Shown one piece after another: positions 1-8,100 of a stretch of DNA of 64,000 bases. The notes under the pieces are model-generated. The model had not been told where the DNA came from, ran no database searches, and saw only the letters and a program-made list of their open reading frames with translations. The position numbers were made by a program, and so were the translations under genes. The stretch is from assembly GCA_030606285.1 (NCBI GenBank), contig JAUWGS010000005.1, forward strand, positions 101,977 to 165,976, given 5' to 3'. The DNA is from Planctomycetales bacterium (GTDB lineage Bacteria > 4484-113). Within the stretch, counting starts at the first letter, position 1. The number at the start of each line of letters is the position of its first letter.

Positions 1-2
1 CC

Positions 3-1397
3 CTCGAGCAGGTCGCTTATGTTGAGGAGAACCCCGGGCTGTTTCCGGGCTGCTTTGTTGACGCTGACACTTCCAAACGCTACTACCCTCTTGGCTCGGC
101 GGCGGCTCATCTCGTCGGCTACACCGCAATGATGACCAAAAACGAGTTTGAGGCGAAGAGAGTTGCCGGCTACCTCGCAAACGAGTTTTTAGGCAAAGAG
201 GGTATCGAGCGCCAGTACGAGGGTCTTGTACACGGCAAGCTTGGCGAACGGGACATCGAGGTTGACCGCAACCGCTGTTTCAGGCGGATCGTGGTGGAGA
301 AACCGCCGTCGAAGGGCGAGGACCTGTACATCACCATAGATAGCCGGATCCAGAAGGCGGCCTACGGCGCACTGGGAAACCGGCGCGGGGCGGCGATAGT
401 TATGAAGCCGCGGACGGGCGAAGTGCTCGCTCTTGCCTGCTCGCCGTCCTACGACCCCAACCGGTTCCGCGATGAGGACGGCGGCGAGTACCTGGCCCGG
501 ATTATCTCCAACACGCGTTACCCGATGCTCAACCGGGCGGTCGGCAATGCCTATGCTCCCGCCTCCACGATCAAGCCGGCTGTCGTTCTCGGCGCACTGG
601 AGTCAGGCATCATTTCAAGGGGCACAACCTTCTACTGCCCGGGCTACCTCCAGATAGGCAACCGCAAGTTCTACGACTGGAAGAGGGAGGGGCACGGAAC
701 GCTTGGAATAGTGGACGTAATCGGCAAGTCCAGCGATGTGGCGCTTTACAGGATCGGCCTGGACATGGGCCTCCTGAATCTGCGCCATTACATGCGCGAG
801 TTTGGCTTTGGGAAACATACCGGCATTGACCTGCCGCAGGAAGCGAAAGGGCTGGTGCCGTCAGCCGAATGGAAGCGCAAGCACTACTCCGGCGAACGTT
901 ACAACGAGGTGGACCGGATCTGGTACGACGGCGATACGGCGAATCTCTCCATCGGACAGGGGTATATGCTCGCTACGCCGCTCCAAGTACTGGTGATGGT
1001 AAACACAATCGCCAACGATGGAATCACCGCAAAACCAACGATGCTAAAAGGCACCAAGTCCGCGGTAGGCGTTGACACAGCCCGGCGTGAGCTGCCGCTG
1101 GTACACGGGTTCGACCGAGAGAACCTCAATCTAATGAAACGCGGTATGCGGCGCGCGGTGCTTCTCGGAGGAACGGCCGAAGAGCTGCGGACTCTGCCGG
1201 TGCCAGTGGCCGGAAAGACCGGAACCGCCGAAGTATGGATGGGCGAGCCGCATAGCTGGTTCGTGGGCTACTTCCCGTCGGATGACCCACAGGTATCGTT
1301 TGTAGTTTTCCTCGAGAACGGCGGCTCCTCCCATAAAGCCGCCGTGCCAGCGGCGAGGGAATTGATTACCGACATCGTGCGCATACTGGAGATGTGA
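3..1397 (+). CDS. mrdA: Penicillin-binding protein 2 (peptidoglycan transpeptidase), 5' end outside the window
   Basis: Class B PBP that cross-links peptidoglycan during cell elongation, anchored in the inner membrane with its catalytic domain outside. The frame is open from the first complete codon at base 3, so the N-terminus and membrane anchor lie upstream. Numbering from base 3, the transpeptidase motifs are SxxK at 188-191 (STIK), SSD at 243-245 in the SxN position, and KTG at 405-407. Residues around 27-43 (RYYPLG, then GYTAMM) match the dimerisation-domain motif of PBP2. ATG 129 is internal, not the start. The gene is normally next to mreC/mreD and rodA, which would lie to the left. 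Identity is confident; PBP2 rather than another class B PBP is inferred from these motifs. Confidence 0.9.
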   Translation, partial: LEQVAYVEENPGLFPGCFVDADTSKRYYPLGSAAAHLVGYTAMMTKNEFEAKRVAGYLANEFLGKEGIERQYEGLVHGKLGERDIEVDRNRCFRRIVVEKPPSKGEDLYITIDSRIQKAAYGALGNRRGAAIVMKPRTGEVLALACSPSYDPNRFRDEDGGEYLARIISNTRYPMLNRAVGNAYAPASTIKPAVVLGALESGIISRGTTFYCPGYLQIGNRKFYDWKREGHGTLGIVDVIGKSSDVALYRIGLDMGLLNLRHYMREFGFGKHTGIDLPQEAKGLVPSAEWKRKHYSGERYNEVDRIWYDGDTANLSIGQGYMLATPLQVLVMVNTIANDGITAKPTMLKGTKSAVGVDTARRELPLVHGFDRENLNLMKRGMRRAVLLGGTAEELRTLPVPVAGKTGTAEVWMGEPHSWFVGYFPSDDPQVSFVVFLENGGSSHKAAVPAARELITDIVRILEM

Positions 1398-1403
1398 GAG
1401 AAA

Positions 1404-1545
1404 GGGATTGGGGGTTAGGGTTTAGGGATTAGAGATCAGGGATTAGAGGTGAGGGTTTAGGGGTTAGGTAAGAGGGTCTAGGTGTTTGAGGTTAGGGGTT
1501 AGCCAATCCCTAATCCCTATCTCCTATTCCCTGTCGCGCTTTCCA
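1404..1545. repeat. TTAGGG-like G-rich/C-rich palindromic flank (left)
   Basis: Spacer of degenerate GGGATTAG/TTAGGG units on the + strand that switches near 1502 to the complementary CCCTAATCCC pattern, so the tract can fold back on itself. Bases 1404-1427 contain four G-runs separated by 3-4 nt, an intramolecular G-quadruplex pattern. Its distal end overlaps the 3' end of the four-helix-bundle gene. A matching tract lies on the other side of that gene. Confidence 0.8.
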
Positions 1546-1913
1546 AGAGAAGCAGCGAGTCGGGTGAGCATCTTCTGGAGTTCGGTGACTAAGCTCTCAA
1601 ACAAGTCGTTGTCTGGGTTTTTAATGTATCTAAAATCAAAGGCGAGAATACGTAGAGTGTCAAGCTCTGCGAGAGAACCTAACGAGTGGTAGACGAATTG
1701 GCGGAACTCATTACGGTATTGACGGGAGTGGCCCTCGGCGATGTTGGCAGGTACCGATACGGCTGCCCGTCGCAGCTGCGAGATCAAACCGTACCTCTCA
1801 CTCGCGGGAAAGCCTACCGTGAACTTATACACGAGCTTGGCAAGCTCGATCCCTTTAGCCCACACCTTGAGGTCGCGGTAGCTCTTGACCTGATTGCCCG
1901 TTTGCGCCGCCAT
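1524..1913 (-). CDS. Four-helix-bundle protein (23S rRNA intervening-sequence family)
   Basis: 129-residue, all-helical protein of the four-helix-bundle family first described from 23S rRNA intervening sequences and related to the Avd accessory proteins of diversity-generating retroelements. Family landmarks are visible: YRDLKVW near the N-terminus, then LRRAAVSVPANIAEG, then a long helix with GSLAELD. ATG 1913 is preceded by a GGAGAAG Shine-Dalgarno. No rRNA, reverse transcriptase or template repeat is nearby. The gene stands alone between two TTAGGG-like tracts and is antisense to the PBP2 gene. The molecular role of these solo copies is not established. The tight repeat bracketing suggests gene and repeats move as one cassette, which is inference. 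Confidence 0.85.
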   Translation of the reverse strand: MAAQTGNQVKSYRDLKVWAKGIELAKLVYKFTVGFPASERYGLISQLRRAAVSVPANIAEGHSRQYRNEFRQFVYHSLGSLAELDTLRILAFDFRYIKNPDNDLFESLVTELQKMLTRLAASLGKRDRE

Positions 1914-1938
1914 ATCGTCTTCTCCAGATTTAAATTGT

Positions 1939-2052
1939 AACTAAGGATTATAGGTCAGAGGTTAGGGGCTAGAGGTGAGGGCTTAGGGGTTAGCTATTCC
2001 CTAATCCCTATCCCCTATCACCTATTCCCTAATCTCTATTCCCTATCCCCTA
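1939..2052. repeat. TTAGGG-like palindromic flank (right)
   Basis: Second copy of the degenerate tract. TTAGGGGTTAGC is followed by TCCCTAATCCCTAT and more C-rich units, in the same order and orientation as the left tract. Its C-rich end runs into the 3' end of the cyclase gene on the minus strand and supplies the last few codons and stop. Confidence 0.75.
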
Positions 2053-5000
2053 TCCCCTCCAGCGCCTTCAGCGCAAAATCGGTAAGCTCCTCCAGACTCA
2101 TCGCTTCCGCGCGGGCTCTGGCTTCCGCAAGCTCCTTTTCAGAAAGTGTCTCGTTCAGCTTCGCCCTCGCCTCGTCAAGCTCGCCCTGCTCCATTGGGCC
2201 AAGCTTGTGGTTCATCACTTTCGCTTGCCGCTCCGCACCGGAAAGGAGAACAGTGGATTCCTTAAAGCGCCCGGTCATCACCAGAAGGTGTCCGCAGACG
2301 ATGAGTGCGTGAGGTTTCGAAAGCCGAGCACGGATGTCACTATTGGCTAGCAGAGCTTCTTTAAGATACTGCTTGGCATCGGCAAATCGCCCCTGCTTCG
2401 TCATCAGTGAACTCAGATTAGCTAAGCAACATCCTGTAAGATAGCGAGGCCCTATCTCGCGGCACCTCTGCAAGCTTTCCAGATGAAGCTGTTCAGCTTT
2501 ATCGTCGCGACTCTGCAGGTGTGCGACGACCCCTAAATTAATCAGCCCTCGCGTAATCCCGAAATGGTCGCCGATCCCGCCTTTGATCTCTAAGCTCTCC
2601 TGCCATAGTTTCTGGGCTTCCCCATACCTTCCTTGAAAATAAGCCGTGGTTCCCAGGGCAAACACGGAATTAGCGATTCCAGATTGGGCGCCTATTTGAC
2701 TGTATATTTCTAGACTCTCCCTGTTAAGCTCCTCGCTCTGCCCGTAACGCCCCTGGGCGCGGGCAATAAGTCCCAGGTTCATGATGGATACGGCGATTCC
2801 CCAGTGATCGCCGACCTCGCGGAGCAAGTCTAGGCTCTCCTTTTGAAGCTTCTCCGCTTCCTCGTATCTCCCTTGATCAATTGCCATGTTTGCTAGGCTA
2901 ATTAGCGGCATAGCAATTTCATATGGGTCGCCGATCTCGCACATTATCTCCAGGCTCTCCCTATAGAGCTTCTCCGCCTCCTCGCAACGCCCTTGGGCGT
3001 TAGCGACAAGTCCCAGTTGGCGTCGTGCTCGCGCAAGCGAGTGAGAATGCCCCACTTCCTCAGCTAGCTCCTCTGCAGCGCTTGCCGCCTTCGTACTCTC
3101 ATTATAGCGAGTGAAGGTCCAAAGGAAACGTGCCGTTCCTAGCAAAGCCTCGATTTCAAGAGTAACTTCTTTGATTCTGTGTGCGGTCTCAGTTATCCGC
3201 TCATACCACGAAAGCCCATCCCGCCACGCACTTACGATGTTCAGATAGCGAAACAAGTGCGCGGCAAATGGCAGCAGCAGTTCGGGTTTTTCGCGGTTCA
3301 GCGCGATATCCAGCCCTTCATAGATGTTTTCCAACTCCATCCCAAGAATCTTCAGCGCTTCAAGCTGACCGTGACCTTTGAGGCGCTCTCCCTCGCGCTC
3401 AATGAGGTTTGCGAAATAGCTCGCATGGGCGAGGATTCTTTCTTCATATTCATCTTCTGTAGGGCGGGGACCTGTGCCGGTGGCACGGGCGTCTCGCCCG
3501 TGATTCACCTCATCCCCTGCAACGGGCACGGCATGCCGGGCCCGTGCACCATTACCCATCATAGCGGGCACAACATGTTGTGCCCCTACAGTAGACTCCG
3601 CTGCTTCAAAGAAAAATCCACCTTTGAACGTGGAAACCGCCCGTAGAACCTCGCGCTGCACGTCGGTTAGCAAATTATACGACCAATCAAGTGATGCGCG
3701 GATGCTGCGCTGGCGTTCCGGGACATCACTCATCTTCGCGGTCAGCTCAAGCTGATGCTCTACTTCAGCTAGCAGCTCGCCAAGCGTGAAGCTATCCGCC
3801 CACGCCGCGGCAAGCTCAATGGAGAGAGGCACGCCGTTGAGCTTCGCGCAAATATCGTTGACCGTGGCGAGATTCCCCGTCGTAAGCGAAAAATCATGCT
3901 TCACGAGGGTTGCGCGGTCCACAAACAACTGCACCGCGTCCGGGAGTTCTTCCTCTGTAGGCTTGCCCGCCGTGGCGGGGCGGGGACTATCATCGGTGGC
4001 ACGGCCGTCCCGGCCGTGATTGGTTGCTGAGGGAATCACAGGCGAGACGCCTGTGCCACCACTTTCAGCCCGGCCTACCCCGGTTGGTAGCGGCTCAAGC
4101 CGATACACCTTCTCCGCCTTCAACCGCAACGGTTCACGTGACGTTACAAGCAGACTCACCTTGGGCGCGTGCTGGAGGATGTCAGAAAGCAGGTCTTTGC
4201 CCTCCATCACGTGCTCGAAGTTATCAAAGCACACCAGCATCTGCTTCTCGCGCAGGTAATCAATGAGCTGCTCTCGCGGCTCCGCCTTTCCGTAGAACTG
4301 GAAGCCCAGCGCATCGGCGGTCGCGCCGACTATGCGCTCATGCGAACCAACCGGCGCGAGCAGCACTTCAAAGACGCCGTTTTCGTAGTGATCGAGCAGG
4401 TTAGCGCAGAGTTGCGTTGCCAGCCGGCTCTTGCCGTATCCGCCCGGCGCGGTGACGGTAACTAGACGCTGCTTCTTCTCGGTGATGATTTGCTTCAGCT
4501 CCCCGTGCTCCCGCTCCCGCCCGATAAACGCGTTCGGCTGAAAGACCAGGTTGTTGGGGCGATATTCCAGCGTGGGCAGCGGCGGAAACTCGTGCAGCGC
4601 AAACTCAGGATGGTTAAGTTGATACAGATGCTCCGGCTCCGCCAAATCGCGTAGATGATGCGACCCCAGGTCGGTCAGCTTCGCGCCATCCACGGCTTCG
4701 CCGACATGCGCCCGCACCGCCTCCGAGACCAGCGCCTGCCCCGGATGGCAGACCTGCACGATGCGCGATGCCCGGTTCAGCGCGTGCCCGAAGTATCCTT
4801 TGCCCACCGCCAGGCGCTTCAGCGGCCCGCCGTGACCCACCAGCCGCACTTGAAGCGATGTCTCATCGGGCAGCGTAGGCACTGCATCCATACCCCGCTC
4901 CACGTCCACCATTGCGGAAACGCAGACGGCAGCTGTGTCAAAGAGCGCGATGTAGCCGTCGCCGAGGTTCTTCATTATCTCGCCACCGCGAGACTGCACC

Positions 5001-5131
5001 ACTTCCTCAACAATCCCGTTGTGCTCTTCTAAAGCGTGGCTGAACTCGTCCGGATACTGCTCCCACAGCGCGGACGAGCGGTAGATGTCGGTGAACAGAA
5101 TGAACGAAGTCTGTTCTTGAGTGCCGCTCAA
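2036..5131 (-). CDS. Class III nucleotide cyclase-like / NB-ARC ATPase / TPR multidomain regulator
   Basis: About 1031 residues. Numbering from GTG 5164, residues ~20-190 are a class III cyclase-type domain (FTDI and GGEIMKNLGDG supply the two metal-binding Asp). Residues ~215-470 are an NB-ARC-type ATPase with a P-loop (APGGYGKS) and a Walker B-like VCFDN. Residues ~600-1000 are TPR repeats (GRYEEAEKLQKES and similar). Such fusions are signal-transducing regulators. Two stretches, at ~360-405 and ~525-571, are translated palindromic repeat DNA, and the second replaces most of the winged-helix region. GTG 5164 lies inside a TGCTAGAAT box, so TTG 5131, preceded by GAGGGGG, is preferred. The last codons come from the TTAGGG-like repeat. 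A true cyclase activity is not certain. Confidence 0.75.
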   Translation of the reverse strand: MSGTQEQTSFILFTDIYRSSALWEQYPDEFSHALEEHNGIVEEVVQSRGGEIMKNLGDGYIALFDTAAVCVSAMVDVERGMDAVPTLPDETSLQVRLVGHGGPLKRLAVGKGYFGHALNRASRIVQVCHPGQALVSEAVRAHVGEAVDGAKLTDLGSHHLRDLAEPEHLYQLNHPEFALHEFPPLPTLEYRPNNLVFQPNAFIGREREHGELKQIITEKKQRLVTVTAPGGYGKSRLATQLCANLLDHYENGVFEVLLAPVGSHERIVGATADALGFQFYGKAEPREQLIDYLREKQMLVCFDNFEHVMEGKDLLSDILQHAPKVSLLVTSREPLRLKAEKVYRLEPLPTGVGRAESGGTGVSPVIPSATNHGRDGRATDDSPRPATAGKPTEEELPDAVQLFVDRATLVKHDFSLTTGNLATVNDICAKLNGVPLSIELAAAWADSFTLGELLAEVEHQLELTAKMSDVPERQRSIRASLDWSYNLLTDVQREVLRAVSTFKGGFFFEAAESTVGAQHVVPAMMGNGARARHAVPVAGDEVNHGRDARATGTGPRPTEDEYEERILAHASYFANLIEREGERLKGHGQLEALKILGMELENIYEGLDIALNREKPELLLPFAAHLFRYLNIVSAWRDGLSWYERITETAHRIKEVTLEIEALLGTARFLWTFTRYNESTKAASAAEELAEEVGHSHSLARARRQLGLVANAQGRCEEAEKLYRESLEIMCEIGDPYEIAMPLISLANMAIDQGRYEEAEKLQKESLDLLREVGDHWGIAVSIMNLGLIARAQGRYGQSEELNRESLEIYSQIGAQSGIANSVFALGTTAYFQGRYGEAQKLWQESLEIKGGIGDHFGITRGLINLGVVAHLQSRDDKAEQLHLESLQRCREIGPRYLTGCCLANLSSLMTKQGRFADAKQYLKEALLANSDIRARLSKPHALIVCGHLLVMTGRFKESTVLLSGAERQAKVMNHKLGPMEQGELDEARAKLNETLSEKELAEARARAEAMSLEELTDFALKALEGIGDRE
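3457..3596. repeat. Palindromic repeat cassette inside the cyclase/NB-ARC gene (in frame)
   Basis: The element begins TCTGTAGGGCGGGGACCTG, the same string seen intergenically at about 16551. It continues with the GGGCGTCTCGCCCGTGATTC module, a GGGCACGGCATGCC module and a GGGCACAACATGTTGTGCCC hairpin, and ends CCCTACAG. Read on the gene strand it is open and encodes Ala/Arg/Gly/Pro-rich peptide containing NHGRDARAT. Confidence 0.85.
3955..4075. repeat. Second in-frame palindromic repeat cassette in the cyclase/NB-ARC gene
   Basis: The cassette starts TGTAGGCTTGCCCGCC, then carries CACGGCCGTCCCGGCCGTG and an ACAGGCGAGACGCCTGTG hairpin. The same modules occur in spacers near 32.6, 37.1, 52.4 and 55.8 kb. 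It falls in the linker after the NB-ARC core and is translated without a stop, giving the related peptide NHGRDGRAT. Confidence 0.85.
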
Positions 5132-5154
5132 ATCGGCTTGCCCCCTCGCAAGCG

Positions 5155-5163
5155 ATTCTAGCA
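5155..5163 (-). promoter_or_regulatory. Extended -10 promoter box TGCTAGAAT
   Basis: TGC plus TAGAAT on the minus strand predicts transcription from about 5148. This is downstream of the GTG at 5164 and 17 nt before TTG 5131, so it decides the start of the cyclase/NB-ARC gene. Confidence 0.6.
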
Positions 5164-5223
5164 CGTGTCCCGACTTCCGCCCGTTGTGTTCCCGGCCAAA
5201 GATTACTATCCCGGCTGTCAGGC

Positions 5224-5229
5224 TATAAT
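5224..5229 (+). promoter_or_regulatory. -10 box TATAAT for cysS
   Basis: A perfect TATAAT whose predicted start point (about 5236) leaves a leader of roughly 12 nt before ATG 5248. Confidence 0.6.
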
Positions 5230-5247
5230 GAAAGGGCTGTAAAAGGT

Positions 5248-6702
5248 ATGGCGCTGCGAATCTACAACACGATGAGCCGCAGCAAGGAGGACTTCGTGCC
5301 TCTCAAGCACCGGCTCGTAACTATGTACACCTGCGGCCTGACGGTGTACGACCATATGCACATCGGGCACGCCCGCACGTACCTGTTCTGGGACGTCGTG
5401 CGCCGCTACCTGAAGTATCGCGGCTACGAAGTCTACGCCATCATAAACAACACGGACATCGAAGACAAGATCATCACGCGCGCCAATGAACTGGGAGTGC
5501 CGTTCACGCTTATCGGCGACTTCTACACGCGCTCGTTCTACAGCGATCTCAACGCGCTCGGTGTTGCGCCCTACGCGCTCGACTGCACGGCGAGCGATTA
5601 CGTCGAAGAGATGGTCGACACCGTCCGGCGCATTGTGGATAACGGTTACGGATACGTAATTGACGGCGACGTGTTTTTTGAAGTCGAGAAGTTTTCCGGC
5701 TACGGCAAGCTCTCGGGCCAACGGCTGGAAGACCTGCTGGCCGGCTCCCGGGTGGAAGTTAACGAGCGGAAGCGGCATCCGATGGATTTTTCGCTGTGGA
5801 AGGCGGCGAAGCCCGACGAGCCGAGCTGGGAAAGCCCCTGGGGGCGGGGGCGTCCGGGATGGCATGTGGAATGCTCCACGATGGCCTACCACTTCTTCGG
5901 CGGCACCTACGACATCAAAGGCGGCGCGGTGGACAATCTCTTCCCGCACCACGAAAACGAGATAGCCCAGACCTACGCCGCTTACGGCATACCGCTGGCA
6001 AAGTACTACATGCACCCGGAGCATTTCCTTGTCGAAGGCACCAAGATGAGCAAGTCGCTTGGCAACTTCATCACCGTCCGCGAAATGCTCAATGACTGGC
6101 AGCCCGCCGAGATCCGGCTGTACTTCCTCGGCACGCACTACCGCGCGCAGATGAACCTCACGCAGGAGGGTCTTCGCGGCAGCAGAGCCGGCTACAAGAA
6201 GCTCCGCCAGTTCCGGTCAGTCGTGGAAGACGTGCTGGCGCGCAACGAAATGTCGGAGCCCGGCGTAAACGATCTTGCAGCAGCCGACCGCGATTCGCCG
6301 TGGCTGAAACTTGCGGCGAAACTCGAGGCCAACTTCGTTGAGGCGATGGACGATGACTTCAATACGGCAAGGGCGCTGGCATTAGTCTTCGAGTACATCG
6401 GTGATGCCTACAAGCAGGGACTCGATGACGCAGGCGATGCGCGCGCACTGGCGTCAGCGCACCGGACGTTCGAGGAAATCACCGCTACAATCGGTCTGGT
6501 TGATAAGCCCGGCTTGACAATTGGCGAGCACTCAGGCGAGAATGTTTACTTCAAGGGGCTAATCGAGCAGCTGATCTCGCGGAGGGACGCGGCAAGGAAA
6601 GAAGGGGATTTTGCCGTTGCCGACCTCCTGAGAGATATACTAACCGCAGCGGGCATAGCCCTTGAGGACGCTGCTGGCGGTACAAGATGGAAGCTGCAGT
6701 AG
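5248..6702 (+). CDS. cysS: Cysteinyl-tRNA synthetase
   Basis: Charges tRNA-Cys with cysteine in the cytoplasm. 484 residues, normal for the family. Class I signatures are HIGH at 38-41 and KMSKS at 266-270. The zinc/substrate-binding Cys29 (CGLTVYD), the HVECS motif and FPHHENE are all present. The helical anticodon-binding region and the C-terminal DxLRD-type motif are intact. ATG 5248 follows AAAAGG. The gene is followed after 19 nt by a STAS-domain gene in the same direction, probably as one transcript. Nothing is unusual in the enzyme. Confidence 0.97.
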   Translation: MALRIYNTMSRSKEDFVPLKHRLVTMYTCGLTVYDHMHIGHARTYLFWDVVRRYLKYRGYEVYAIINNTDIEDKIITRANELGVPFTLIGDFYTRSFYSDLNALGVAPYALDCTASDYVEEMVDTVRRIVDNGYGYVIDGDVFFEVEKFSGYGKLSGQRLEDLLAGSRVEVNERKRHPMDFSLWKAAKPDEPSWESPWGRGRPGWHVECSTMAYHFFGGTYDIKGGAVDNLFPHHENEIAQTYAAYGIPLAKYYMHPEHFLVEGTKMSKSLGNFITVREMLNDWQPAEIRLYFLGTHYRAQMNLTQEGLRGSRAGYKKLRQFRSVVEDVLARNEMSEPGVNDLAAADRDSPWLKLAAKLEANFVEAMDDDFNTARALALVFEYIGDAYKQGLDDAGDARALASAHRTFEEITATIGLVDKPGLTIGEHSGENVYFKGLIEQLISRRDAARKEGDFAVADLLRDILTAAGIALEDAAGGTRWKLQ

Positions 6703-6721
6703 CGCCTGCGGGTGAGCGCAT

Positions 6722-7078
6722 ATGATCAACCATTATAAAACCAGGGGAGTATTCATTCTGGAACTCTCCGATGAAATCACACTGACCACACTGGCGGACA
6801 TCCGAAGCCGCATAGACGGTCTGAACCTGCCCCAGTACCCGCAGGTGGTCATAGACCTTTCTCAGGTCTCATTCTTCGACAGCTCCGGCATGGGCTATCT
6901 TGTCATTCTCATTAAGAACGTCAAGCTGGCCCAGGGGCGAATCGCGCTTGCATCACCCAAGCAGATGGTCCGGAAGCTGCTTACAGCCATCAAGGTGGAC
7001 AAGTTCGTGGACATATTCGACAGCGTTGAAGAGGCAATCGATTCGCTGACATCGGAAGTGCAGGAAGAAAAGCAGTAG
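6722..7078 (+). CDS. STAS-domain anti-sigma factor antagonist
   Basis: 118-residue single STAS domain of the SpoIIAA/RsbV type. Such proteins bind an anti-sigma factor kinase and release the sigma factor, controlled by phosphorylation of a conserved serine. The phosphorylation motif is visible as D53-S54-S55-G56, after the strand VVIDLSQVSFF. No anti-sigma kinase or phosphatase gene lies in the window, so the partner is elsewhere. The gene follows cysS by 19 nt and precedes a hairpin that separates it from the convergent ABC gene. Confidence 0.88.
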   Translation: MINHYKTRGVFILELSDEITLTTLADIRSRIDGLNLPQYPQVVIDLSQVSFFDSSGMGYLVILIKNVKLAQGRIALASPKQMVRKLLTAIKVDKFVDIFDSVEEAIDSLTSEVQEEKQ

Positions 7079-7097
7079 CCTTAAGCCCGTACTTCAT

Positions 7098-7122
7098 GAC
7101 CGGCTGCTGATTTCGGCCGGTC
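7098..7122. terminator. Hairpin between convergent genes
   Basis: A 7-bp inverted repeat (GACCGGC ... GCCGGTC, loop 11 nt) lies between the STAS gene and the convergent ABC gene and touches the latter's stop codon. There is no T-tract on either side, so it is at best a bidirectional Rho-independent-like or attenuating structure. Confidence 0.4.
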
Positions 7123-8063
7123 TAGAAAAACCGCTGGTGGCAGTACTCGTAGCCCTCGGTATGCGGCTCCAGAACGACCGCAACGATGTCAATGCCCAGA
7201 CTGCGCAGGTGCGCCAGAGCACTGTCCAGCGTCGTTCTTACCTCTATAAGCAGCGCATTCTCCAAAACCGCCTTCACTGCCAGATGCTCATTCTCGTCCT
7301 GTGCCCTCGAATGGCGATAGAAATACTCGCCGCAGATAACCAGCACTTCGCGGGATTGTGGCAAGCCCTCGCCAGTCGCATCAGGCTCCCGATGCCTTGC
7401 GGAGTCCTCACCGGATTGACGCGTCAGCTCCACGAGCTGCCCCCCCGCGAGATGGTACACGCCGGTAAACACATCCATATGCCCAAAGAAACGCGCACTC
7501 GTCAGTATCGCCGTGCCTGCTCCCGCCTTGTGCCACACGTGCAGATTACGCGCAACACGCTCGCATGTGGCAAAGGAGAAACGTGAAAGGTAGTCGTCAA
7601 CGAGCAGGTAATCGGGTTCAGCGGCAAGGGCGCAGAGCAGTTCAAACTCAAGCACCTGGCTCTGGGGCAACGTGTCTAACCGCAGGCGCCGCATGTCTTC
7701 CTCGCTCCACGGAAGATGGAAGCGCTGCAACATCTCGTGCGGGTTCGCCCTTCCCGTGCCCTGCTTGATCTGGTGCGCAAACAGGTTCCAGAGGGTACCG
7801 ACCCCTTCAGCCGAGGTCTCCCTTCGGAGATACTCGATGCGCGGAAGATCCGGCCCGAACAGCCCGTAGACGGGGACCGAACCCAGCAGTACCTTTCCCG
7901 CGTTTGGCCGTCGGCGCCCTCCGATAACGTCAAGGAGCACCGTCTTCCCGGCACCATTGGCGCCCAGAATCAGGAATACGCCGGGCTCCGCAAGCTCCAG
8001 AGTCAGGTTGTCGAGCACCTTCTTAGCGCCGAAGGAAACCGTCACGCCCTGCAAGAAGATCAC
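7122..8063 (-). CDS. Divergent ABC-type ATP-binding protein
   Basis: 313 residues with an N-terminal ABC ATPase core. Walker A is GANGAGKT at 34-41 and a Walker B-like strand YLLVDDY is at 151-157. The expected LSGGQ signature is replaced by an unrelated segment (LPQSQVLEFE at 132-141), and the residue after the Walker B Asp is Asp rather than the catalytic Glu. A ~100-residue C-terminal extension is unassigned. No permease gene is adjacent. It could be a regulatory ABC protein or the ATPase of a distant exporter. GTG 8063 coincides with the predicted transcription start, which implies a leaderless mRNA. Confidence 0.7.
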   Translation of the reverse strand: MIFLQGVTVSFGAKKVLDNLTLELAEPGVFLILGANGAGKTVLLDVIGGRRRPNAGKVLLGSVPVYGLFGPDLPRIEYLRRETSAEGVGTLWNLFAHQIKQGTGRANPHEMLQRFHLPWSEEDMRRLRLDTLPQSQVLEFELLCALAAEPDYLLVDDYLSRFSFATCERVARNLHVWHKAGAGTAILTSARFFGHMDVFTGVYHLAGGQLVELTRQSGEDSARHREPDATGEGLPQSREVLVICGEYFYRHSRAQDENEHLAVKAVLENALLIEVRTTLDSALAHLRSLGIDIVAVVLEPHTEGYEYCHQRFF

Positions 8064-8069
8064 GCGTGG

Positions 8070-8078
8070 ATTATAGCA
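8070..8078 (-). promoter_or_regulatory. Extended -10 box TGCTATAAT, leaderless start
   Basis: The last base of the box is 7 nt before the GTG at 8063, so the start codon and +1 coincide. Confidence 0.6.
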
Positions 8079-8100
8079 TCCGGCAGGCGTTGCGCCCGCG

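Noticed and set aside
1398..2052. Diversity-generating retroelement
   Set aside because: Although the helix-bundle protein resembles Avd, there is no reverse transcriptase gene or template/variable repeat pair nearby.
3179..3646. 155-codon open frame opposite the cyclase/NB-ARC gene
   Set aside because: Shadow frame. Its sequence is partly the palindromic repeats and the opposite strand has clear domain motifs.
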